Shown here one piece after another: positions 1 to 5,788 of a stretch of 10,924 nucleotides of DNA (position 1 is its first letter; each line of letters starts with the position of its first letter). This DNA comes from Candidatus Berkelbacteria bacterium (lineage in GTDB: Bacteria; Patescibacteriota; UBA1384; UBA12157; JAENIV01), in assembly GCA_016844295.1 (NCBI GenBank), contig JAENIV010000017.1, forward strand, positions 1 to 10,924, written 5' to 3'. The position numbers were made by a program, and so were the translations under genes. The notes under the pieces are model-generated. The model had not been told where the DNA came from, made no database searches, and was given only the letters and a program-made list of their open reading frames with translations.

Positions 1-1
1 A

Positions 2-478
2 GCTGCTGGAAAATTTGTTTGGAAAACGGTAAGGGGAAACGCTCAAAAATTGCCGTTTAAAAATGAGGAATTCGATCTCATACTTCTTAGGGGGATTCTT
101 CAGCATATTCCCACAAAGGACAAGCTAGAATCTGCACGAGAAATGAATCGTGTTTTAAAAAACGGGGGAATTGCTTATATTATGATTCCGCCGTGGTATT
201 CTCCCCTATCTGGCCAGGAATTAAAACCATTTCAAATTTTTGGTTTTCATTTGGCCAAACATTTTTCAAATACTATAATGGGTCGTAAAATATCCGCAAA
301 AAAACTTGCTGAATTAGGTTTATGGCCCATGACATTTAAATCAACAATGCAATATATCGAAAAGACAAAATTTAAAATCCTAAAAACCACCGATATTTTA
401 GGCCGGATGCATTTTTTAACTAAAATCCCTGTTATTCGCGAGCTCTTAAATTCCGTCGGTTTTATCCTGCGAAAATAA
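2..478 (+). CDS. Class I SAM-dependent methyltransferase, 5'-truncated by window edge
   Basis: The reading frame is open from the first bases of the window to a TAA at 476-478, so about 158 C-terminal codons are visible and the true start lies outside. The visible part begins just before a segment reading LPFKNEEFDLILLRGILQHI, which matches the acidic strand-4/motif II region of Methyltransf_11/UbiE-like Rossmann methyltransferases. The RVLKNGGIAYIMIP stretch that follows matches the 'LkPGG' strand-5 loop. The glycine-rich SAM-binding motif I should lie upstream and cannot be seen. A PPWYSPLSGQ segment and a C-terminal helical part could form a substrate lid. Such enzymes often modify sugars, quinones or small molecules, but nothing here fixes the substrate. 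A TTG at 50 is an internal codon rather than the start, because the family motif continues upstream of it. Confidence 0.8.
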   Translation, partial: AAGKFVWKTVRGNAQKLPFKNEEFDLILLRGILQHIPTKDKLESAREMNRVLKNGGIAYIMIPPWYSPLSGQELKPFQIFGFHLAKHFSNTIMGRKISAKKLAELGLWPMTFKSTMQYIEKTKFKILKTTDILGRMHFLTKIPVIRELLNSVGFILRK

Positions 479-483
479 TCTTC

Positions 484-519
484 TATATTTTTAACGGCTT
501 CCCCCCCCTGAGCCGTTAA
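484..519. repeat. Hairpin repeat with poly-C loop, copy A
   Basis: TTAACGGCT (491-499) pairs perfectly with AGCCGTTAA (511-519) around a loop dominated by eight C residues. It begins about a dozen bases after the methyltransferase stop codon. No T-tract follows on either strand, so it is not a standard intrinsic terminator. A second copy at 3995-4026 shares the leading ATATTTTTAACGGCT, a C-rich loop and the AGCCGTTA arm, which makes this a dispersed repeat and not a chance palindrome. Confidence 0.75.
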
Positions 520-553
520 CCATATTTATAGAGGGGGCATTTTAAGACCTTGT

Positions 554-572
554 CCTGAGTGTGTCGAAAGGG
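554..572. repeat. Possible dispersed intergenic element upstream of radC
   Basis: The segment CCTGAGTGTGTCGAAAGG resembles, from memory, a short CCCTGAG..GTCGAAGGG-type intergenic element common in uncultured bacterial genomes. Only one copy occurs here, so its repeat nature cannot be shown from this window. A weak promoter-like pair (TTGTCC at 550-555, TAAGAT at 573-578, 17-base spacer) overlaps it and could drive radC. Confidence 0.3.
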
Positions 573-599
573 TAAGATAGAGATAAGAAAGGGATTGGT

Positions 600-1301
600 T
601 TGACTAAAAATTTCACTATCTGCGATCTGCCAAAAACTGAAAGGCCAAGGGAACGGTTAATCAAATTAGGTTCAGAAGCACTCTCGGCTCAGGAACTTTT
701 AGCTTTAATTATTGCTCGCGGGGTTTCCGGAAAATCAGTCATGAATATCGCCCAAGAGCTTCTCTCTAAATACGGCAACATTAAAGGCGTCAGCGAAGCC
801 ACCATCGAACAACTTTGCCAAATTAAGGGAATTGGGGAAGCCAAAGCCACCCAAATTAAGGCCTGTTTTGAAATTGCTCGACGGATAGAGAATCAGGAAA
901 TTGAACAAAGCAAATTAAAAAAATTCACTCTGAGTTCACCGAAAGACATTGTTAAACTGGCCAAGCCAATCCTGAAAGATAAAAAGAAAGAGTATTTTTT
1001 AGTTTTTCCCTTAGATTCTCGAAACCAAATAATGAAAGAAGAAATTATATCAATTGGCACTTTAAACGCCAATTTGGTTCATCCGCGAGAAGTTTTTAAA
1101 CAAACCATTGCAAATAATGCTGTCTCAATGGTTATAGTCCATAATCACCCCTCCGGCGATATTAACCCTTCTGACGAAGATATTGAAATAACAAAGCAAC
1201 TTATTGATGCTGGCAATATCTTGGGAATTCAAATTGTCGATCATGTAATTTTAAATAATAATCATCATTTTAGCTTTAAAGATAATCATATATTTTTTTG
1301 A
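600..1301 (+). CDS. radC: RadC family protein (JAB/MPN domain)
   Basis: This 233-aa protein has the usual RadC length and order. An N-terminal segment (about 8-40) contains LPKTERPRERLIKLG. A helix-hairpin-helix follows at about 66-90 (IKGIGEAKATQIKA). The C-terminal JAB/MPN metalloprotease-like domain, about 110-233, carries the full HNHPSGDxxPSxxD signature at 181-194, so metal-ligand residues H181, H183 and D194 are present. The family was named for a supposed repair role in E. coli that later work did not support. RadC-like genes are often found near mobile elements, and the true activity is uncertain. The start is a TTG at 600, chosen because the family N-terminus begins there, a GGGA Shine-Dalgarno-like sequence lies 5 bases upstream, and an in-frame stop sits at 573-575. 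The gene stands alone, with the restriction-modification cassette 34 bases downstream. Confidence 0.93.
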   Translation: MTKNFTICDLPKTERPRERLIKLGSEALSAQELLALIIARGVSGKSVMNIAQELLSKYGNIKGVSEATIEQLCQIKGIGEAKATQIKACFEIARRIENQEIEQSKLKKFTLSSPKDIVKLAKPILKDKKKEYFLVFPLDSRNQIMKEEIISIGTLNANLVHPREVFKQTIANNAVSMVIVHNHPSGDINPSDEDIEITKQLIDAGNILGIQIVDHVILNNNHHFSFKDNHIFF

Positions 1302-1327
1302 CCAATGCATAATTTTTGTGATTGAAT

Positions 1328-1333
1328 TATAAT
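1328..1333 (+). promoter_or_regulatory. Candidate -10 box for the R-M methyltransferase
   Basis: A perfect TATAAT lies 2 bases before the ATG at 1336 and 8 bases before a second in-frame ATG at 1342. No good -35 hexamer lies at 16-18 bases, and TTGACC at 1298-1303 is too far (24 bases). If it is used, transcription would begin near 1340-1342, giving a leaderless mRNA that starts at the second ATG. Confidence 0.4.
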
Positions 1334-1335
1334 AT

Positions 1336-2880
1336 ATGTATATGAAAAATAGATCGATAATAAATAACTTACCAATACAAGACTTCAATATTTTACTTGC
1401 GCGTTTTGGATTGGAAAAAACATGGTATTCGGTTTTGGCTACACATTTATTAAATATCGGCAGAAAAGATTTAGAGTACATTTTAAAAGAAAAAGAATTT
1501 AAAAACATTGAAATTCAAAGTTTTGATTTTCTTAAGGGTCTTTCGGTTGGAGAAATTTCTGTGCTTTACGAATATTCTCTCGCTCATGTAGATCGGGACA
1601 AACGAAAAGAAGAAGGACAGTATTTTACGCCAGATGATGTAGCGCAAATTATGGCAAAAAAAGCGCTAACATTTCCTAAGAATAAAATATGGATTGATCC
1701 TTGCTCTGGCGTGGGCAATTTATCTTTTTGGCTAATTCAATATCAAGAGAATCAAGAAGATTTTTTGAAGAAAAATATATATCTTATTGATCGCGATGAA
1801 TTGGCCCTATTCATCGCACGATTTATTTTAACGATTAAATTCCAAAAAAAAGATTTGAGATTATTCAAAAATATAATATCTCATTTCGTCAAAGCTGATT
1901 TTTTGTTCTCTGATAATTTGCCAAAGTATGATTATGCGATTCTTAATCCGCCATATGTGGTTACTGAACCAGATACACATTTCGAAACCAGCCAGGCGAA
2001 AGATTTGTACGCTTATTTTATAGAAAGAGTCATAAAAACTACTTCCGGTTTTATTTCTATTACACCTCAGACATTCACAAATGGACAGAAATTTAATTCG
2101 TTGAGAAAATTATTATTGGATAATTTTAACTCTCTGGATATTTATTGCTTTGACAATGTGCCAGATAATATATTTAAAGGGATAAAATTTGGTTCCAAGA
2201 ATACAAATAGGGCAAACAGCACGCGCGCGGGTATTATTATTGCTAAGCAAAGCAACAATAAACAAGTTTTTAGAATAACACCGTTACTTAGATGGCGTGT
2301 CAAAGAAAGACAAAAACTTCTTGTTTCTCTCGACGATTTTTTAGTTAGAATCGAGCCGAGCGAAGATCTTTTCCCAAAATTACAAAAGAATTTACTACCT
2401 CTCTATCGGTTTGTAAAAAACCAGAAGAAAATCTTGCTTCATCTTGTGTCAAACCGCCCGACTCCTTACAAATTAATTATTCCATCGACACCAAGATATT
2501 TTATTTCAGCTCTTAAACATCCCGTTAAACGCTCTTCGTATAAAATTTTATATTTTTATAGTCAAAAAGAAATGGATATTGCCTATTTATTGTTGAACAG
2601 TAGTTATATGTATTGGTGGTGGCGAGTTAACGATGGTGGTATGACAATATCAGAAAAGACTCTGCTGACATTGCCTGTTCTAAACGAAATAATGGTTAAT
2701 AAAAGTTTATTAACAAAAATTGAGATGTCGGAAAAAACAAATCGTGTTATTAAGCGAAATGCAGGCAAAGATAATGAAAATGTAAAACATGGATCGTTAT
2801 TGATACAGGAGATCACTGCCAATCTATTGCCTCGCTTTGCGAACGCGCTTGGCTTATCGCATCATAATTCGGTATTTTAA
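1336..2880 (+). CDS. Type II DNA adenine-N6 methyltransferase (Eco57I/TaqI-like)
   Basis: This 514-aa protein methylates adenine N6 in a specific DNA sequence to protect it from the partner nuclease. Visible motifs are GQYFTP at 94-99 (just ahead of the SAM fold in gamma-type N6 methylases), motif I DPCSGVGNL at 121-129 for SAM binding, an acidic LIDRDE at about 150-155, and catalytic motif IV NPPY at 204-207. The order SAM motif before NPPY is that of gamma-class enzymes. The C-terminal half (about 330-514) should hold the target-recognition domain, with a tyrosine/tryptophan-rich NSSYMYWWWRVNDGG segment typical of TaqI-like specificity domains. The start may be ATG 1336 or the in-frame ATG 1342; no Shine-Dalgarno precedes either. 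The gene is 5 bases upstream of a putative endonuclease gene. Recognition sequence is not deducible. Confidence 0.9.
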   Translation: MYMKNRSIINNLPIQDFNILLARFGLEKTWYSVLATHLLNIGRKDLEYILKEKEFKNIEIQSFDFLKGLSVGEISVLYEYSLAHVDRDKRKEEGQYFTPDDVAQIMAKKALTFPKNKIWIDPCSGVGNLSFWLIQYQENQEDFLKKNIYLIDRDELALFIARFILTIKFQKKDLRLFKNIISHFVKADFLFSDNLPKYDYAILNPPYVVTEPDTHFETSQAKDLYAYFIERVIKTTSGFISITPQTFTNGQKFNSLRKLLLDNFNSLDIYCFDNVPDNIFKGIKFGSKNTNRANSTRAGIIIAKQSNNKQVFRITPLLRWRVKERQKLLVSLDDFLVRIEPSEDLFPKLQKNLLPLYRFVKNQKKILLHLVSNRPTPYKLIIPSTPRYFISALKHPVKRSSYKILYFYSQKEMDIAYLLLNSSYMYWWWRVNDGGMTISEKTLLTLPVLNEIMVNKSLLTKIEMSEKTNRVIKRNAGKDNENVKHGSLLIQEITANLLPRFANALGLSHHNSVF

Positions 2881-2885
2881 AGATT

Positions 2886-3542
2886 ATGATTTCAAACAAA
2901 TTATTATTACAACTCGAACAATTATTAGTACAAATACCAGCTTTATGGAATTGTCGAAAAGCAGTTTTAGAAATGCGTGATTTTGGTTATCCTCATTGGA
3001 AACAAATGGAATGGATTGGTTTTTATTTTCAGTTTCTTTGCGATAACAAATTAGCCAAGTTAGGAAATATTCCCGGACCTAAATACGGCAAATCAGAGTT
3101 TGATGGATTTTTTGAAGTACCATGGGATTTCAAAGCGCATCCTATTAAAAATGCGAAGGGCGTTTTAAATAAAAGTGTCATTATCAATGATAGAATAGCA
3201 ATTTATGAAGCGATTAAGCAATTTGGCGCAGTAGGACTTATTCTGGCTATTGGAGAGGCAGAATATAATGATACGGATAGGAGCTTTCAAGTTTGGCATA
3301 AAGAACTTAAGGGTGGTTTATCTAACTATGAAGAAAAAAGGCTTTTACGCGATGCTCCTTCCAGATTAAGAAAGACATTTTTTCGTTTAAGTGAAATTGA
3401 TTTAATTTTAATCGATGACACAATTGTAAAAGATCTTGGTTCTTTTCAGGAAGGATTTAGAAATTCCGACGGAAGTCCAAGAAACGCAAAAGTACTTTTA
3501 GATTTAACGAAAATGAAGCCCGTAAAGATAATCAAATTCTAA
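2886..3542 (+). CDS. Putative Type II restriction endonuclease (PD-(D/E)xK-like)
   Basis: This 218-aa protein is the likely cleaving partner of the methyltransferase ending 5 bases upstream. I do not recognise a named enzyme. What can be seen: a conserved-looking YPHWKQMEWIGFYFQF stretch at 36-51, then SEFDGFFEVPWDFKAH at 70-85. There D73 followed by D81-F-K83 fits a PD-(D/E)xK metal site, with D in place of the usual E. Further candidate functional segments are GLILAIGEAEYND (117-129), KGGLSNYEE (142-150) and FRNSDGSPRNAK (191-202). No HNH or GIY-YIG motif and no signal peptide are seen. There is no Shine-Dalgarno before ATG 2886, so translation may be coupled to the methyltransferase. The assignment rests mainly on operon position and the DxK motif; a specificity or regulatory subunit is the alternative. 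Confidence 0.7.
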   Translation: MISNKLLLQLEQLLVQIPALWNCRKAVLEMRDFGYPHWKQMEWIGFYFQFLCDNKLAKLGNIPGPKYGKSEFDGFFEVPWDFKAHPIKNAKGVLNKSVIINDRIAIYEAIKQFGAVGLILAIGEAEYNDTDRSFQVWHKELKGGLSNYEEKRLLRDAPSRLRKTFFRLSEIDLILIDDTIVKDLGSFQEGFRNSDGSPRNAKVLLDLTKMKPVKIIKF

Positions 3543-3552
3543 CTTTTAAAAA

Positions 3553-3654
3553 ATGTGGAGCTCAAAAATCTTGAATCGCCAAATCAACCGAATGGTCTAT
3601 GGGGTATATGGTTTAACGCCTGAGGAAATAAAAATTTTGAGGAGGGATAAATGA
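3553..3654 (+). pseudogene. Orphan C-terminal tail of an R-M protein (33-codon ORF)
   Basis: ATG 3553 to TGA 3652-3654 encodes 33 residues including LNRQINRMVYGVYGLTPEEI. This closely resembles, from memory, the last residues of Eco57I/TaqI-family R-M proteins (IDxLVYxLYGLTEEEIxIVE). An in-frame TAA at 3547-3549 closes the frame just upstream, and neither neighbouring R-M gene continues into it. The simplest reading is a relic left when an earlier R-M gene was deleted or replaced. The ORF overlaps the next gene by ATGA and contains that gene's Shine-Dalgarno sequence, so it could still act as a coupled leader. It has no Shine-Dalgarno of its own. Confidence 0.6.
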
Positions 3655-3995
3655 ACTTCATTTTAGGACTTCTCATCGGAATTGTTATCGGCGGGGTGGG
3701 GATATATTATTTGGTTCCGCGAAAAACTAAACTTCTCGACTCCGCTCGAAGTAAAGAAAGCGCTAAAGAAAATGAAATAGATTCGCCGGAATATTTGGAA
3801 AAGAAATCGGAGAACATCGCTAAACTGAAAAAATATATCGCTGGCACGGATGAAAATATAACCAACAGTGTCGTTGAAAAACTCTTGGGCGTCTCCGACG
3901 CCACTGCCACTCGCTATTTGGAAGAACTTGAGAAAGAAGGTCTTATTAAACAACAGGGCAAAACCGGTAAATACACTTATTACCAGAAATCCTAA
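3651..3995 (+). CDS. Membrane-anchored winged-helix DNA-binding protein
   Basis: This 114-aa protein starts at ATG 3651 behind a strong GGAGGG Shine-Dalgarno (3641-3646). Residues 3-22 (ILGLLIGIVIGGVGIYYLV) form one hydrophobic segment followed by PRKTK, which predicts a single N-terminal membrane anchor with the rest in the cytoplasm. Residues 31-55 are charged and probably a flexible linker. Residues 56-112 form a winged helix-turn-helix: KLKKYIAG, then ITNSVVEKLLGVSDATATRYLEELE as helix-turn-helix, then a GLIKQQGKTGKYTYY wing. A DNA-binding domain tied to the membrane could act as a membrane-located repressor or tether DNA; no sensor domain is present. It lies downstream of the R-M cassette and its start overlaps an R-M relic ORF. 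Targets are unknown. Confidence 0.75.
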   Translation: MNFILGLLIGIVIGGVGIYYLVPRKTKLLDSARSKESAKENEIDSPEYLEKKSENIAKLKKYIAGTDENITNSVVEKLLGVSDATATRYLEELEKEGLIKQQGKTGKYTYYQKS

Positions 3996-4026
3996 TATTT
4001 TTAACGGCTCACCCCCTGAGCCGTTA
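3995..4026. repeat. Hairpin repeat with poly-C loop, copy B
   Basis: TAACGGCTCA (4002-4011) pairs perfectly with TGAGCCGTTA (4017-4026) around a CCCCC loop. It begins at the last base of the winged-helix gene's stop codon. The 15 bases ATATTTTTAACGGCT are identical to 485-499 of copy A. No T-tract follows, so an mRNA 3'-end stabiliser or a dispersed palindromic element is more likely than an intrinsic terminator. Confidence 0.75.
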
Positions 4027-4050
4027 GATTAAGAGTCGTAAGATAAAATT

Positions 4051-4413
4051 ATGTATAATCAAAAAACAATTGATCATTTTTCAAACCCCCGAAATATGGG
4101 CGAGTTAAAAGAGTTTGACGTAAAAGCCGAAGGCGGAAATCCGGCTTGCGGGGATGTGGTTCGGCTGTGGATAAAATTAGACTCGAATAAAAAAAAGATT
4201 TCGGATATTAAATTTAAGGCCTTCGGCTGCGGGGCTTGTATTGCTTCAGCTTCCGCCATGAGCGAGATGACCGAGGGTAAGACTGTTGGTTATGCTTTGA
4301 AACTTACGCGCGAGGATATTTCTAAATATCTCGACGGTTTACCCGAACAAAAGAAAAAATGTTCTAATTTTTCCACAGAAGTCTTACAAAAAGCATTGAA
4401 GGATGCGGTTTAA
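4051..4413 (+). CDS. NifU/IscU-type iron-sulfur cluster scaffold
   Basis: This 120-aa protein is a one-domain scaffold on which Fe-S clusters are built from cysteine-desulfurase sulfur before transfer to apoproteins. Residues 1-20 carry the family opening (HFSNPRNMG). The three ligand cysteines are present: C33 in PACGD with the conserved D35, C60 in FGCGACIAS, and C104 in KKCSN. C63 is an extra cysteine near the second ligand. The length fits free-standing IscU/NifU-N proteins. No cysteine desulfurase, HscA/HscB or SUF gene is visible here, so the partner is encoded elsewhere. ATG 4051 lacks a Shine-Dalgarno. A TAAGAT hexamer at 4039-4044, six bases before ATG, could be a -10 box for a leaderless transcript, though no -35 was found. 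A terminator follows at once. Confidence 0.9.
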   Translation: MYNQKTIDHFSNPRNMGELKEFDVKAEGGNPACGDVVRLWIKLDSNKKKISDIKFKAFGCGACIASASAMSEMTEGKTVGYALKLTREDISKYLDGLPEQKKKCSNFSTEVLQKALKDAV

Positions 4414-4418
4414 CTACT

Positions 4419-4441
4419 AAAAAAGGCCCAAGGCCTTTTTT
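4419..4441. terminator. Bidirectional intrinsic terminator
   Basis: AAAAAAGGCC (4419-4428) and GGCCTTTTTT (4432-4441) form a symmetric hairpin with a CAA loop, giving a T-run on both strands. It lies between the convergent scaffold gene (+, ends 4413) and the membrane protein gene (-, ends 4464), so it can stop transcription from both sides. The GC stem is short (4 bp). Confidence 0.85.
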
Positions 4442-4463
4442 AAAATTCCTATATTTTTGTAGA

Positions 4464-4979
4464 TTAATCCGAACTCGAACTTTTTCTAAAAAATCCTAAC
4501 GCTATCAACGCTACTGGCGGAACAACTACCCACCAGACATAATATTTTATAACCATATTTGCCAATCTTGAGGCAGCCATAAAGGCTTCTCTGCTTTCAG
4601 GTGGCATAAAATAGAAAATACTGGAAATCATAAGACCGGTTGTTAAAAATGACATGATTATTATTTCAATCGGCGAAAGCAGGCCTTTGGCTTTTGTCCC
4701 GGAAATTCCTCCTTTGGCAGAGAGAAACATAATTGTCGCCATAAAAATTAGAACCCGTATTGTGAACGGGGAGGCACCTGATTGTACCCACATAGTTCCA
4801 ACTGTTTTATTACCCTGGAAAAATTCAAAGACATTACCAGAAAAAACCTGGGTTATAACTAGGCCGACGTAGACGCTAAGCAGTGTCGCGATAATTTTTT
4901 CTCTTTGTAAAATATATCCAAAAGCAATCCCGATAAGAAAAAATACGGCAATTGCTAAATCCCAGGATGGTGCAGGCAT
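4464..4979 (-). CDS. Conserved-looking integral membrane protein of unknown function
   Basis: I do not recognise a named family for this 171-aa protein. It has about five hydrophobic segments: roughly 8-24 (AIAVFFLIGIAFGYIL), 28-46, 74-88 (IRVLIFMATIMFLSA), 103-124 (IEIIIMSFLTTGLMISSIFYF) and 143-164 (KYYVWWVVVPPVALIALGFF). Between segments 3 and 4 a short glycine- and basic-rich loop (AKGGISGTKAKGLLS) probably faces the cytoplasm. The C-terminus is polar (KSSSSD). From memory, similar proteins starting 'PxPSWDL' and containing 'FFQGNKT' occur as hypothetical proteins in Patescibacteria; this was not checked. The start ATG at 4979 follows a strong AGGAGGGG Shine-Dalgarno (4985-4992) at 5 bases. 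A good promoter lies at 5035-5063, so it can be transcribed apart from the chaperone genes. The gene ends at the shared terminator. Confidence 0.8.
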   Translation of the reverse strand: MPAPSWDLAIAVFFLIGIAFGYILQREKIIATLLSVYVGLVITQVFSGNVFEFFQGNKTVGTMWVQSGASPFTIRVLIFMATIMFLSAKGGISGTKAKGLLSPIEIIIMSFLTTGLMISSIFYFMPPESREAFMAASRLANMVIKYYVWWVVVPPVALIALGFFRKSSSSD

Positions 4980-5034
4980 GTAAACCCCTCCTAAAGTGCC
5001 AACTCTTCGAATTAAAGCATAATTCCTTACTTCT

Positions 5035-5063
5035 ATTATCTAATACAGACATTATACTGTCAA
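5035..5063 (-). promoter_or_regulatory. Sigma70-like promoter for the membrane protein gene
   Basis: Read on the minus strand, a perfect TTGACA (5058-5063) and GATAAT (5035-5040, 5 of 6 matches) are separated by exactly 17 bases. Transcription would start near 5028, giving a leader of about 50 bases that carries the Shine-Dalgarno at 4985-4992. It lies just past the hairpin that follows the dnaJ stop. Confidence 0.75.
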
Positions 5064-5065
5064 CC

Positions 5066-5091
5066 CGCTTCGCCATAGCCTTAGCGAGGCG
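5066..5091. repeat. Hairpin after the dnaJ stop codon
   Basis: CGCTTCGC (5066-5073) pairs with GCGAGGCG (5084-5091) as an 8-bp stem with one G-T pair around CATAGCCTTA. It starts 2 bases after the dnaJ stop (minus strand). No T-run follows, so it is a weak terminator candidate or an mRNA-end protector. From memory, the CGCCATAGCCTTAGCGA core resembles a short element scattered between genes in uncultured bacterial genomes. Only one copy is present here. Confidence 0.55.
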
Positions 5092-5093
5092 AG

Positions 5094-5708
5094 CTACAAT
5101 CCCATCCTTTTGAGTTTTTCTAAGAGGTCTTTTTGATCGCGAGATAACCGTTTTGGGATGCGGACCCTGACTGTAATTATCAAATCACCTCGGCGGCCGC
5201 GGCGGTCCTGTCCGCCCCTTCCTTTAAAACGAAAACTGGTTCCGTCTTGAGTTCCCGAGGGAATATTCAAACTGATAATATCACCCTGAGATGTTCTCAG
5301 GTCAATTTTTTCGCCTAATATAGCGCTTGTTAAGGAAATTTCCATCTCAGTTTGTACCTGAGTCAAAACTCCTCCGAAGAAGTCTTCGAAAATATCCCCG
5401 ATTCCACCAAATCCGAATCCGCCGGTGGAAAAACCGCCAAAATCTCTGAAGTCGAAATCTTGAGAATTTTGTCCAAATCCACCGAACCCCCCTGGATCGG
5501 TTCCAACTGTGCCAAATTGATCATATTGGGCACGTTTTTGGGGGTCGCTTAAAACCTGATATGCTTGGTTAATTTCTTTGAATTTTTCCCCATCAGTTTG
5601 ATTTTTATCCGGGTGATACTGATGAGCCAACTTTCTATATGCACGTTTAATCTCGTCCTGCGAGGCGGTTTTGGAAACACCTAAAATATTATAGTAGTCT
5701 TTTGCCAT
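5094..5708 (-). CDS. dnaJ: Short DnaJ/Hsp40 co-chaperone (J + G/F + one C-terminal domain)
   Basis: This 204-aa protein stimulates DnaK ATPase and delivers unfolded clients. Residues 1-68 are a complete J domain with the essential HPD at 32-34 and the helix IV segment VLSDPQKRAQYDQFG. Residues 69-113 are a glycine/phenylalanine-rich linker with many GGFG units. Residues 118-204 match the second C-terminal beta domain of DnaJ: EISLTSAILGEKIDL, LNIPSGTQDGTSFRFKGRG, then GDLIITVRVRIPKRLS. The CxxCxGxG zinc-finger repeats and C-terminal domain I of a standard DnaJ of about 375 aa are absent, and no frameshift explains this. ATG 5708 lacks a Shine-Dalgarno. An extended -10 box 7 bases upstream suggests a leaderless transcript. 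It lies downstream of dnaK across a 13-bp hairpin. Confidence 0.9.
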   Translation of the reverse strand: MAKDYYNILGVSKTASQDEIKRAYRKLAHQYHPDKNQTDGEKFKEINQAYQVLSDPQKRAQYDQFGTVGTDPGGFGGFGQNSQDFDFRDFGGFSTGGFGFGGIGDIFEDFFGGVLTQVQTEMEISLTSAILGEKIDLRTSQGDIISLNIPSGTQDGTSFRFKGRGGQDRRGRRGDLIITVRVRIPKRLSRDQKDLLEKLKRMGL

Positions 5709-5715
5709 ATTTTTT

Positions 5716-5744
5716 ATTCTACCACATCATTAACTAAATACCAA
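5716..5744 (-). promoter_or_regulatory. Candidate extended -10 promoter for dnaJ
   Basis: On the minus strand, TAGAAT (5716-5721) is preceded by TGG, an extended -10 pattern. TTGGTA (5739-5744, 4 of 6 matches) lies 17 bases upstream, inside the dnaK-dnaJ hairpin. The -10 ends 7 bases before the dnaJ ATG, so the transcript would be leaderless. Confidence 0.45.
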
Positions 5745-5766
5745 GGTATTTAGCCTTGGTATTTAG
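5734..5766. repeat. Perfect 13-bp intercistronic hairpin between dnaK and dnaJ
   Basis: CTAAATACCAAGG (5734-5746) is the exact reverse complement of CCTTGGTATTTAG (5754-5766), with a 7-base loop. On the transcribed (minus) strand CTAAATACC also occurs twice in direct orientation, at the 5' arm and again across the loop into the 3' arm, so a register-shifted fold is possible. No T-run follows in the direction of transcription. It may act as a processing or stability element that sets dnaK and dnaJ levels apart, or as an inefficient terminator. Confidence 0.8.
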
Positions 5767-5788
5767 AGTATTTATCTTTACCATCGAA

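Noticed and set aside
491..519. Intrinsic terminator after the partial methyltransferase gene
   Set aside because: The stem is good but no T-run follows on either strand, and the loop is unusually C-rich; it is listed as a repeat instead.
1298..1333. TTGACC/TATAAT promoter for the R-M methylase
   Set aside because: The spacer is 24 bases, too long for a sigma70-type promoter; only the -10 is kept, at low confidence.
1251..1508. Minus-strand frame of 85 codons across the radC/R-M junction
   Set aside because: It overlaps two well supported plus-strand genes, has biased low-complexity composition and no family motif.
4876..5076. Minus-strand frame of 66 codons upstream of the membrane protein gene
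   Set aside because: It overlaps the start of a better supported gene and its promoter, and has no ribosome site or recognisable motif.
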